Of a stretch of DNA of 64,000 nt, positions 34,218 to 41,793 are shown one piece after another. Below the pieces are notes generated by a model. It did not search any database and had not been told where the DNA came from. It saw only the letters and a list, made by a program, of their open reading frames with translations. Both the position numbers and the translations under genes were made by a program. Position 1 is the stretch's first letter; the number at the start of each line of letters is the position of its first letter. The stretch spans positions 20,273-84,272 of the forward strand of contig NZ_FNUM01000002.1 in assembly GCF_900107995.1 (NCBI RefSeq), read 5' to 3'. This stretch comes from Alcanivorax sp. DSM 26293. GTDB lineage: Bacteria > Pseudomonadota > Gammaproteobacteria > Pseudomonadales > Alcanivoracaceae.

Positions 34218-36314
34218 TCAGGCGGTGACGCCCCGGTTTTGTTGCGTTTGTGCCAGGCGATACGCCATGCGCTCGAAAGTCAGGGCAATTCGCTCAAGGG
34301 CACCGGCAATCAGCTCCCGGTCGCGCTGGGCCAGGTTGCCAGCGTCTTCCATGTCCAGTTTGAGCTTTTCCGACTGTTGGCGAAAGCCCTCGTCGACTTT
34401 GCCCTGGGAGCAGGCCTGATAGGCGGCCGACAGTGCCAGTTGCCACCGGTTGGCGCTGTCTGCCAGGGAAGCAGGGGCATTACTGCGCAGCCGGCTTTGA
34501 ATCCACAGGGAGACCTGGCCCAGGTTCAGCCCGGTGAGCCCCAGGTCAGTGAAGTGGCGGTGTGCCTCTGGCAGCGCCTTGTCACAGATGGTCAGCCAGC
34601 GCAGGCGGTCGGCCATGCGCGCATTGAACCATTCCTCGTTAACGTTGGCGTTGCCGCCGGAAGCCTGGGACGGAACTCCCAGAAGCGTCAGATCCGCAGC
34701 GGTCTGGCGGATCAAACGTCGTCGCAGGTTGGGGCCATTGGGTGGGGTAATCAGCCGGAACATGAGGAAGGCGATGGCAATTCCCGTACTGATCGCCAGC
34801 CCGTTACTGGCCACTCTGGCCACGTCAAAATCCATGGCGTTACCCGGCTGCACCAGAATGATATAGGGCGTGCAGAATCCCAGTCCCAACGGCAGGGTCA
34901 GTCGTTTGCTGATCGCCAGCAGGCCGATAAACAGGGGCGCGCCGAGAATCAGGATGAGCAGGGGAAAGTTGCCGTTATTGATCGCCAGCAGGGGCAGGGT
35001 GAAGAACAGTGCCACCGGTGTGGCCAGCACGGAACTGAACGTGGCCCGCTTCAGTACCTGATCCGGTTCGGGCAGTCGTGCAAAGAGGATCGTGAACATG
35101 ACCGGCATGATCATCAGCATGATCGCCATGGGGCTGGCCGTACCGACCCAGAGGCCCGCTGCAAGGGCAAATACCAGCGCACTGCGCAGGCCCACGGCGG
35201 CGGCGATTTGCAGATCCCGATAGGGTTTCAGGCCCTGGGGCCGCAGCTGTACCTCGTGGCTCATATGCAGGGCCCGGTTGGCTTCCAGCGCCAGGATCAG
35301 ATCAGCGGTCAGGTTCTGGGCGACCTGGAAGAAGCGACGCTGCAATGGCGGCGCATCATCGGCCTGGTCTCCCCGGGCCTCTCGCAATTGCTGGCGCAGG
35401 GCCTGGGCCTCTTTCATGGCCTGTTCGGCGGAAGGGGTTTCGCGCATGCGCTGGAAGGCGGTCCGCAAGGCATCCAGCAGGTCGCGCAGGGCCGGGGTCA
35501 GCAGATCGTCGTGGTTGCGCATCAGGCGCCCGATCACGCGAATGCGAGCGACCAGCGACAGGGTCTTGTGGCAGATTACCGTGGCTGCGCGGGCTCGCCC
35601 CGGCCCATGGCTGCCTTCGTAGTGAACCGCGCTGCTGTCATCACTGAGGGCAAAAATACCCTGCAGCAGGGTATCCACCTGATGGTGCCGTTTGGCGTGG
35701 GTGCCCGCCGGGTCCAGTTCCAGTTCCAGATAGGCCAGTGTCTGGTTGAGGGCGGTACGGGCATGCTCCTTGAGCAGGCTGCTGACCCGCACCGGCCATA
35801 GCAGGCTGCTGACCAGGGTGGCGCAGAGGGCGCCAAGAATGATTTCGCTGACCCGGGCGTTGGCAATGTGGAAGATGCCCAGACTGGAGGTGTTGGCCGG
35901 GTCGACAATCGCCAGCACCACAATGAGGGTGGCGGTGATCCCCGCCATGGCAAATCCGTAGATAAAATTGGCCTGGCGTACCCAGGCGGAGGCGCCAGCG
36001 TTAAGCCCGATCCACAGGGTCAGTGCGCCAATGGCGAGGGCCGGGTAGGGCAGCAACCAGGCCAGAATCAGCAGCCCCACGGCGCCGCCCACCAGGGTCC
36101 CGCCGATCTGGCAGAAGCCTTTTTCAATGACCAGCCCGGTCTCCGGACGAACTTGCAGGAAGACGGCGGAAATCAGCGCCCAATAGGGCCGGTCCAGCTG
36201 TAACAGCATGGACAGATAGAGTGCCAGCGCCATGGCAATGACACCCTTGGTGGCGAACAGGACAGACTGGCGGTCTGGAGTGAGCAGGACGGCCAGTCGC
36301 GGATCCAGTGTCAT
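34218..36314 (-). CDS. FUSC/AaeB-family aromatic acid exporter subunit
   Basis: 698 residues. An N-terminal block of about six helices (ATKGVIAMALALYLSMLLQL, KGFCQIGGTLVGGAVGLLIL) is separated by a long soluble helical region (~200-370) from a second membrane block (LRSALVFALAAGLWVGTASP, FPLLILILGAPLFIGLLAIS). This is the fusaric-acid-resistance/AaeB architecture, an inner-membrane pump for aromatic carboxylates or similar small molecules. The ATG at 36314 overlaps the membrane-fusion gene by 4 bases; an in-frame extension to 36440 is Arg/Pro-rich and looks like read-through of the neighbour. It is the third gene of an aaeXAB-like operon. Confidence 0.88.
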   Translation of the reverse strand: MTLDPRLAVLLTPDRQSVLFATKGVIAMALALYLSMLLQLDRPYWALISAVFLQVRPETGLVIEKGFCQIGGTLVGGAVGLLILAWLLPYPALAIGALTLWIGLNAGASAWVRQANFIYGFAMAGITATLIVVLAIVDPANTSSLGIFHIANARVSEIILGALCATLVSSLLWPVRVSSLLKEHARTALNQTLAYLELELDPAGTHAKRHHQVDTLLQGIFALSDDSSAVHYEGSHGPGRARAATVICHKTLSLVARIRVIGRLMRNHDDLLTPALRDLLDALRTAFQRMRETPSAEQAMKEAQALRQQLREARGDQADDAPPLQRRFFQVAQNLTADLILALEANRALHMSHEVQLRPQGLKPYRDLQIAAAVGLRSALVFALAAGLWVGTASPMAIMLMIMPVMFTILFARLPEPDQVLKRATFSSVLATPVALFFTLPLLAINNGNFPLLILILGAPLFIGLLAISKRLTLPLGLGFCTPYIILVQPGNAMDFDVARVASNGLAISTGIAIAFLMFRLITPPNGPNLRRRLIRQTAADLTLLGVPSQASGGNANVNEEWFNARMADRLRWLTICDKALPEAHRHFTDLGLTGLNLGQVSLWIQSRLRSNAPASLADSANRWQLALSAAYQACSQGKVDEGFRQQSEKLKLDMEDAGNLAQRDRELIAGALERIALTFERMAYRLAQTQQNRGVTA

Positions 36315-37189
36315 TGGTCGCTCTGGTTTTCCCGCTCGTGGAGTCGCACGGTGGCGGTCATGCCGGCGGCCAGCAGGATGTCGTCGGGGATGTGGTCCAG
36401 TTCGATATGGACGGGAATGCGCTGGGCCAGCCGCACCCAATTGAAGGTCTGCTGGACCTGGGGCAGTAACTGGCCGTCGGTCTGGGTGTTGGCGTTGGCG
36501 ATGGCCTGTCCCACGCTGGTGACCTTGCCGCGCAGTTTGCGGGCGCCGTTCATGAGCACCACCGTGGCTCGCTGGCCCACTTCCACCATGGGTAGCTTGG
36601 TTTCTTCGAAGTAGCCGGTGACATAGAAGCTGCCGGCTTTGACCATGGAAACCACCGGGGTGCCCTGTTTGACGAAGTTACCCTGTTGCAGGGTCAGGTT
36701 GACGATGGTGCCGTCTGCGGGAGCTTCCACCTGTGTCCGCTCCAGGTTGATTCGGGCGCTGGCCACTTCGGCTTGGGCCAGCGCCACATTGGCGGCGGCT
36801 AACTGGGCCTCAATACGCGCACTATCCAGCTCTTCAGGGCTGATGCTGTTGCTGGCGTGCAGCTGCTTGCGCCGTTCGTACTGGTGCTCGGCCAGGCGCA
36901 GGGATTCCTGCTCGTGAAGCAGCTGGGCTTCCGCCCGTGCCAGGGTGGCCCGGTAGCGGATGTCATCGATACGGAACAGGGGGTCTCCCTGTTGTACGGT
37001 CTGATCGTCTCGAATATGCAGTTCCCGTACCCAGCCGGACACATCCGGAGAGAGTGTAATGATCTCGGCGCGCACCTTGCCGTCGCGGGTCCAGGGGGCA
37101 TAGAGGTAATAATTCCACACCCAGTTGCCGGCCAGCAGGGCCAGAATCACCAGCACTACGGTGAGCAGAATGCGTAGCGGTTGTTGCAT
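36311..37189 (-). CDS. HlyD-family membrane fusion protein, AaeA-like
   Basis: 292 residues. One N-terminal anchor (LLTVVLVILALLAGNWVWNY) precedes a lipoyl half (ITLSPDVSGWVRELHIRDDQ), a helical hairpin (about residues 75-150, rich in Ala, Glu, Gln), the second lipoyl half (VEAPADGTIVNLTLQQGNFV) and a beta-barrel domain. This is the AaeA/EmrA layout: a periplasmic adaptor linking the inner-membrane FUSC pump to an outer-membrane channel. It lies between the DUF1656 gene (9 bases upstream) and the FUSC gene (4-base overlap). No outer-membrane channel gene is present nearby. Confidence 0.93.
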   Translation of the reverse strand: MQQPLRILLTVVLVILALLAGNWVWNYYLYAPWTRDGKVRAEIITLSPDVSGWVRELHIRDDQTVQQGDPLFRIDDIRYRATLARAEAQLLHEQESLRLAEHQYERRKQLHASNSISPEELDSARIEAQLAAANVALAQAEVASARINLERTQVEAPADGTIVNLTLQQGNFVKQGTPVVSMVKAGSFYVTGYFEETKLPMVEVGQRATVVLMNGARKLRGKVTSVGQAIANANTQTDGQLLPQVQQTFNWVRLAQRIPVHIELDHIPDDILLAAGMTATVRLHERENQSDQ

Positions 37190-37198
37190 GAATTGTCC

Positions 37199-37399
37199 CT
37201 AGCTCAGCGCTCTCAGGAAAAGGGCTACAAAGCAGATAAACAGTGACAGATAGACCCAGGCACTCTTCCAGAGTTGCTGATGCCAGCCCAGTTTGCGCAG
37301 CAGCAGGAAGGTCAACAGGGTAAGCACCATGCCCAGCAGCACGAACAGCACCATGGGGCTGATCAGCAGTCCGCCAACCGGAATTTCATGCAGCCACAT
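37199..37399 (-). CDS. DUF1656 small inner-membrane protein, AaeX-like
   Basis: 66 residues with two hydrophobic helices (LLISPMVLFVLLGMVLTLLT and VYLSLFICFVALFLRAL) and the conserved N-terminal HEIPVGGLLISP. This matches the DUF1656/AaeX family that regularly precedes AaeA and AaeB. Its role in the pump is unknown. First gene of the three-gene efflux operon; its upstream side is the REP pair B4. No divergent LysR regulator gene is found beside it, unlike E. coli aaeR. Confidence 0.9.
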   Translation of the reverse strand: MWLHEIPVGGLLISPMVLFVLLGMVLTLLTFLLLRKLGWHQQLWKSAWVYLSLFICFVALFLRALS

Positions 37400-37457
37400 C
37401 GTTGTTTCCCGGCAGTGTCATGTTAGCGAGCATGGTAACGGATAATTCGGGGCCGCT

Positions 37458-37595
37458 GTAGGAGCATCGCTCGAGGTGCGAACCGCGCATCAGCAAGGAC
37501 CGAAAAGGAGCTTCCTGGCTCGACAGGTTCAGAAAGACACTCGAAATGGTTTCCCTCGCCAGGGCTCGGGTTCGCACCTCGAGAGGTGCTCCTAC
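37458..37595. repeat. REP pair (BIME-like) B4
   Basis: Left arm 37458-37482: GTAGGAGCATCGCTCGAGGT then GCGAA. Right arm ~37571-37595: TTCGCACCTCGAGAGGTGCT then CCTAC, with a perfect GCACCTC/GAGGTGC sub-palindrome. Located in the 265-bp gap between dapE and the efflux operon. Confidence 0.8.
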
Positions 37596-37664
37596 AGGTG
37601 CCATAAGTAGAGGCCGGATTAGCCTGTTTCCGCGCTACGGACACCCTCGGCAACGAGTGCCGAT

Positions 37665-38792
37665 TCACTGCATCAGCTTTTCGAGCAGGCGGGTGTAGAT
37701 TCCGGTCAGCGTATTCAGCTCACTGATGCTGGTGTGCTCGTCCACCTTGTGGATGGTGGCATTGATGGGGCCCAGTTCCACCACCTGGCTGCCGGTGGGC
37801 GCAATAAAGCGGCCGTCACTGGTGCCACCGGCGGTGGACAGCTCGGTGTCGCGCCCCGTGATATCGCGAATCGCCGCGACGGCAGCATCCACCAGGGCGC
37901 CTCGATCGGTGAGGAACGGCTGGCCGGACAGGGTCCATTGCAGGTCGTAATCCAGGCCATGCTTGTCCAGGATCGCCTCGGTACGTTCGCGCAACAGGGC
38001 ATCTGTCAGCTCCGTGGAGAAACGGAAATTGAAGATGACCTCACAGGTGCCTGGGATCACATTGGTGGCACCGGTGCCGGCGTTGATGTTGGAGATCTGG
38101 AAACTGGTGGCGGGAAAGAACGCATTGCCCTGATCCCATTCCGTGGCGGCCAGTTCGGCCAGGGCTGGTGCCACATCGTGGACCGGGTTGCGGGCCAGGT
38201 GCGGGTAGGCCACGTGGCCCTGGATGCCTTTGACTGTCAGGCGAGCCCCCAGTGAGCCACGGCGCCCGTTCTTGATCACATCGCCCACGGTGTTGGTGGA
38301 GGAGGGTTCGCCCACCAGGCAGTAGTCGATATGTTCGTTGCGGGCCTGCAGATGCTCGACCACCTTGACGGTGCCGTTCACTGACGGTCCTTCTTCATCG
38401 GCGGTGATCAGCAGTGCCAGGCTTCCCTTGTGTTCCGGGTTGGCGGCAACGAAATCTTCAATGGCCACCATCATGGCCGCGATGGAGCCTTTCATGTCGG
38501 CCGTGCCACGGCCATAAAGCAGATCGCCTTCCTCGGTGGGGGTGAAAGGGTCGTACTTCCACGCTGTCACATCCCCGGTAGGGACCACGTCGGTGTGGCC
38601 GGCAAAGGCAAATACCGGTCCCTCCGTGCCACGGCGGGCCCACAGGTTGCGGACCTCCTCGAACCAGAGGGTTTCGCACTGGAAACCGAGGGCTTCCAGT
38701 TTTTCAATCATCCAGTCCTGGCAGCCTTCGTCCTCAGGGGTAACGGAAGCGCGGCGGATGAGTTCCTTGGTGTAATCGAGGGTGCGGGACAT
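37665..38792 (-). CDS. dapE: Succinyl-diaminopimelate desuccinylase DapE
   Basis: 375 residues, canonical size. Metal ligands appear in [12 protein letters not shown] (His/Asp), [11 protein letters not shown] (bridging Glu pair), VGEPSSTN and near the C-terminus in [12 protein letters not shown]. DapE removes succinate from N-succinyl-LL-diaminopimelate to give LL-DAP, precursor of meso-DAP and lysine. It belongs to the minus-strand dapC-yffB-dapD-dapE set but is separated from dapD by a 201-bp gap holding two nested repeats, so it may have its own promoter. Confidence 0.97.
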   Translation of the reverse strand: MSRTLDYTKELIRRASVTPEDEGCQDWMIEKLEALGFQCETLWFEEVRNLWARRGTEGPVFAFAGHTDVVPTGDVTAWKYDPFTPTEEGDLLYGRGTADMKGSIAAMMVAIEDFVAANPEHKGSLALLITADEEGPSVNGTVKVVEHLQARNEHIDYCLVGEPSSTNTVGDVIKNGRRGSLGARLTVKGIQGHVAYPHLARNPVHDVAPALAELAATEWDQGNAFFPATSFQISNINAGTGATNVIPGTCEVIFNFRFSTELTDALLRERTEAILDKHGLDYDLQWTLSGQPFLTDRGALVDAAVAAIRDITGRDTELSTAGGTSDGRFIAPTGSQVVELGPINATIHKVDEHTSISELNTLTGIYTRLLEKLMQ

Positions 38793-38824
38793 GACGATTC
38801 CAGTATCGGTGATTCAAAGCCGCT

Positions 38825-38966
38825 GTAGGAGCACCTCTCGAGGTGCGGAGGGTGGTTGCGAGTCACGAGTTACGAGAAGCGAACGGCAAAACCGGTTTTG
38901 ATTTTCGCAACTCGTGCCTCGTTACTCGCTTCTGGCCTTGGTTCGCACCTCGAGAGGTGCTCCTAC
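38825..38966. repeat. REP pair (BIME-like) B5, interrupted by a heptad element
   Basis: Left arm from 38825: GTAGGAGCACCTCTCGAGGT then GCGG. Right arm ~38942-38966: TTCGCACCTCGAGAGGTGCT then CCTAC. The arms are almost perfect mirror copies. The heptad element A4 (38856-38932) lies wholly between them, near the point where the REP tail CGAA would end. Confidence 0.85.
38856..38932. repeat. Heptad inverted-array element A4 (inside B5)
   Basis: Left arm in phase: TTGCGAG, TCACGAG, TTACGAG, AAGCGAA, CGGC. Right arm on the minus strand: AAGCGAG, TAACGAG, GCACGAG, TTGCGAA, AATC. The centre contains CAAAACCGGTTTTG, a perfect palindrome, as in A3. Confidence 0.85.
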
Positions 38967-38993
38967 AGGTGGCCCGGTCGGGGGCTTGGAGCC

Positions 38994-40028
38994 TCAGTTG
39001 TGTTTGTGCAGCTCTTCGTTCAGGGCGATGGCGCTCTTGTTGGTCAGGCACTGCACCGCACCATTGGTGGTGTTGCGGCGGAACAGCAGGTCGGACTGGC
39101 CAGCCAGATCGCGGGCCTTGACGGTGTCCACAATCTCGCCCTTGTCGTCCAGCAACTGCACCTTGGAACCGGAGGTGATGTACAGGCCGGCTTCGATGGT
39201 GCAGCGGTCTCCCAGCGGGATACCGGTACCGGCATTGGCGCCCAGCAGGCAGCCTTCGCCCAGGGAGATGATGATGTTGCCGCCGCCGGACAGGGTGCCC
39301 ATGGTGGAGGCGCCGCCGCCAATGTCGGAGCCTTTGCCCACGAACACGCCGGCGGAAATACGGCCTTCGATCATGCCCGGGCCTTCGGTGCCGGCGTTAA
39401 AGTTGATAAAGCCTTCGTGCATGATGGTGGTGCCTTCGCCCACATAGGCGCCCAGACGCACCCGTGCCGTGTCGGCAATCCGTACGCCCTTGGGCACCAC
39501 GTAGTCCGTCATCTTGGGGAACTTGTCCACGCTGTTCACTTCCAGCACCTTGCCGTTAAGGCGGGCCAGCAGCTGACGCTCGGGCAGTTCGTCCAGATCC
39601 ACGGCACCTTCGTTGGTCCAGGCCACGTTGGGCAGCAGCGGGAACATGCCGGAGAGATTGACGCCGTGAGGCTTTACCAGACGGTGGGAGATCAGCTGCA
39701 GTTTCAGGTAGGCCTCCGGGGTGGACGCCGGCTCCGCATCGGTTTCCAGCACGGTGAGAACCACAGGACGATCGGATTCCTGGAACGCCACCGCATAGCT
39801 GGCTTCATGTTCAAAGCCGGCTTCACGCCATTCGCGGGCAATGTGCTGCACCTGACGGTGGGTCAGTTCGATGGCGGCATTGCCACCTTGATAACCCAGT
39901 TCCTCGCGGATCACTTCCACCAGTTTGTTATCCGGGTTGATGGCCGGATCCGGGTAAAACACTTCCAGCCAGTTGTCGTTGCGGTTCTTGGTGCCGCAGC
40001 CCAGGGCGATGGCGAAAAAGTTGCTCAT
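38994..40028 (-). CDS. dapD: Tetrahydrodipicolinate N-succinyltransferase DapD
   Basis: 344 residues, the long (Pseudomonas-type) DapD class. The C-terminal half is a left-handed beta-helix of hexapeptide repeats, seen in VRLGAYVGEGTTIMHEGFIN and GGGASTMGTLSGGGNIIISL; the N-terminal half is a separate alpha/beta domain. It succinylates tetrahydrodipicolinate using succinyl-CoA, directly upstream of DapC and DapE in the same pathway. It lies 42 bases after yffB on the minus strand and is probably part of its transcript. Confidence 0.97.
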   Translation of the reverse strand: MSNFFAIALGCGTKNRNDNWLEVFYPDPAINPDNKLVEVIREELGYQGGNAAIELTHRQVQHIAREWREAGFEHEASYAVAFQESDRPVVLTVLETDAEPASTPEAYLKLQLISHRLVKPHGVNLSGMFPLLPNVAWTNEGAVDLDELPERQLLARLNGKVLEVNSVDKFPKMTDYVVPKGVRIADTARVRLGAYVGEGTTIMHEGFINFNAGTEGPGMIEGRISAGVFVGKGSDIGGGASTMGTLSGGGNIIISLGEGCLLGANAGTGIPLGDRCTIEAGLYITSGSKVQLLDDKGEIVDTVKARDLAGQSDLLFRRNTTNGAVQCLTNKSAIALNEELHKHN

Positions 40029-40070
40029 GGTGTCCTCTCTTCAATGCGTCGAACGACAGGCGTCTGACGC

Positions 40071-40418
40071 TTAATTCAATGTGTCTTTCCACTCGTCGGC
40101 CTTGAAACCGGCGAGGATGAAATCGTCGTTCTGCAGAATCGGGCGTTTGATGATGGACGGATTCTCCGTCGCTACGGTAATCGCCTTTTCCGTGTTCATG
40201 GATTCCTGGACCGCATCATCCAGCTTTTTCCAGGTGGTGCCGCGTTTGTTGATCACGGTTTCCCAGCCCAGTGCTTCCAGCCACTGACGAAGACGTTGCT
40301 CAGGCACGCCTTCCTTTTTGTAGTCATGGAAGTGATAGACGATACCGTTGTCGTCCAGCCACTTCATGGCTTTCTTCATGGTATTGCAGTTCTTGATACC
40401 GAAGAGGGTCAGTTCCAT
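40071..40418 (-). CDS. yffB: ArsC/Spx-family reductase-like protein YffB
   Basis: 115 residues with a thioredoxin-like fold and a single N-terminal cysteine, Cys11 in FGIKNCNTMKKAMKW. The C-terminal ITVATENPSIIKRPIL motif with its cis-proline is typical of ArsC-related proteins. Only one of the arsenate reductase cysteines is present, so glutathione-dependent thiol reduction is more likely than arsenate reduction. The gene commonly sits between dapC and dapD, as here, but its link to DAP synthesis is unexplained. A REP arm and a heptad element separate it from dapC. Confidence 0.9.
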   Translation of the reverse strand: MELTLFGIKNCNTMKKAMKWLDDNGIVYHFHDYKKEGVPEQRLRQWLEALGWETVINKRGTTWKKLDDAVQESMNTEKAITVATENPSIIKRPILQNDDFILAGFKADEWKDTLN

Positions 40419-40441
40419 GTCGGTTCCTTCTAACGCTTTCT

Positions 40442-40465
40442 GTAGGAGCGTCGCTGGCGGCGCGA
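40442..40465. repeat. Solitary REP arm B6
   Basis: GTAGGAGCGTCGCTGGCGGC then GCGAA: one complete REP unit without an inverted partner, 14 bases before the heptad element A5 in the dapC-yffB gap. Confidence 0.7.
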
Positions 40466-40478
40466 ATCAGACCGGGTG

Positions 40479-40568
40479 GCGAGTCACGAGTTTCGAGTTG
40501 CGAAAACCTTAAAACAATGCTGGTTTTACGTTTTTGACCTTCGAAACTCGCTTCTCGTAACTCGAAAC
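40479..40568. repeat. Heptad inverted-array element A5
   Basis: Left arm in phase: GGCGAG, TCACGAG, TTTCGAG, TTGCGAA, AACC. Right arm on the minus strand: TTTCGAG, TTACGAG, AAGCGAG, TTTCGAA. The centre contains AACAATGC, also seen in A1. It lies in the 189-bp gap between dapC and yffB. Confidence 0.8.
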
Positions 40569-40607
40569 GCTTGTCTCCTTGCTGTCAGCACCGCGCCTGC
40601 GGCGATG

Positions 40608-41789
40608 TTACAGCGTATCCAGCAACGCCTTGATCCGTTTCGCCCCTTCCACACATTCTTCCAGTGGTGCCACCAGCGCCATGCGAACCCGGTTCTTGCC
40701 CGGGTTCTTGCCATTCACCGTGCGTGACAGGTAGCGGCCGGGAAGGACGGTCACATTCTGTTCAGCTTGCAGGCGCTGGGCGAATTCCTCATCGGAAATC
40801 GGTGTCTTCGGCCACAGGTAGAAGCCCGCTGCCGGGGCGGATACCTTAAGAGCGCCACCGAGAATGTCCAGTACCGCGTCGAATTTTTCCCGGTACAGGG
40901 CCCGGTTCGTTTCCACGTGGGTTTCATCATTCCAGGCTGCGATGCTGGCCAGCTGATGATGCATCGGCATGGCGCAGCCATGGTAGGTGCGGTAGCGCAG
41001 GAAACCCTTGAGGATTTCGCTGTCACCGGCCACGAAACCGGAGCGCAGCCCCGGCAGGTTGGAGCGTTTGGACAGGGAATGAAACACCACGCAACGGCGG
41101 TAGTCATCCCGGCCCAGTTCCGCACAGGCCTGAAGCAGGCCGGCGGGGGGCTTGTCCCGGTAGATTTCCGAATAGCACTCGTCCGAGGCGATCACGAAAT
41201 CGTACTTGTCGGCCAGCTGTATCAGGGCCTTGAGCTGGGCCTTGGTCAGGGTGGCCCCGGTGGGGTTACCGGGGGTGCAGATAAACAGCAGCTGGGTGCG
41301 AATCCAGGTGTCTTCGCTGACGGCATCGAAATCCGGCTGCAGGCCGGTGTCATCGGTGCAGGGCAGATACACGGGTTCGCCACCGGCCAACAGGGTGGCA
41401 CCTTCATAGATCTGGTAGAAGGGATTGGGCATCAGCACCAGCGGCTGACGCTGGCGATCGATGACCGCTTGGGTGAAGGCAAACAGCGCCTCCCGGGTGC
41501 CATTCACCGGGAGTACCTGGCTGCTGGCATCCACGCTATTGAGATGGAAGCGGCGCTTCAGCCAGGTCGCAATGGCGTCGCTCAGCTCCGGAATGCCGGC
41601 GGTGGTCGGGTAACGCGACAGCAGGGCAGTGTTGTCGCGCAATACCTCTTGCACGAAGTCCGGTGAAGGATGTTTCGGTTCGCCAATGGACAGGGCAATG
41701 GGGGACTTGTCCGAGCCCGGCAAGTCCTTGAACAGGAGCTTCAGTTTTTCAAACGGGTAAGGGTGCAACCGTTCCAGATCTGGGTTCAT
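40608..41789 (-). CDS. dapC: N-succinyldiaminopimelate aminotransferase DapC
   Basis: 393 residues, class I PLP aminotransferase. The PLP lysine is in FHSLSKRSNLPGLRSGF, the cofactor-binding residues in PNPFYQIYEGA and ICTPGNPTGATLT, and the carboxylate-binding Arg in KNRVRMALVA. It transfers an amino group from glutamate to N-succinyl-2-amino-6-ketopimelate, between DapD and DapE. The start at 41789 (MNPDLERLHPYPFEKL) matches the family; an in-frame extension to 41945 would overlap glnD. It starts 4 bases after the glnD stop, so coupling with glnD is likely. Confidence 0.95.
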   Translation of the reverse strand: MNPDLERLHPYPFEKLKLLFKDLPGSDKSPIALSIGEPKHPSPDFVQEVLRDNTALLSRYPTTAGIPELSDAIATWLKRRFHLNSVDASSQVLPVNGTREALFAFTQAVIDRQRQPLVLMPNPFYQIYEGATLLAGGEPVYLPCTDDTGLQPDFDAVSEDTWIRTQLLFICTPGNPTGATLTKAQLKALIQLADKYDFVIASDECYSEIYRDKPPAGLLQACAELGRDDYRRCVVFHSLSKRSNLPGLRSGFVAGDSEILKGFLRYRTYHGCAMPMHHQLASIAAWNDETHVETNRALYREKFDAVLDILGGALKVSAPAAGFYLWPKTPISDEEFAQRLQAEQNVTVLPGRYLSRTVNGKNPGKNRVRMALVAPLEECVEGAKRIKALLDTL

Positions 41790-41793
41790 AGGG

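Noticed and set aside
37458..37595. Intrinsic terminators in the REP pairs
   Set aside because: The arms are too far apart for a compact hairpin in most copies and there are no T tracts; the shared heads and tails identify them as REP units.
40071..40418. Arsenate reductase
   Set aside because: Only one of the catalytic cysteines is present and the gene is in the dap cluster, the usual place of yffB.
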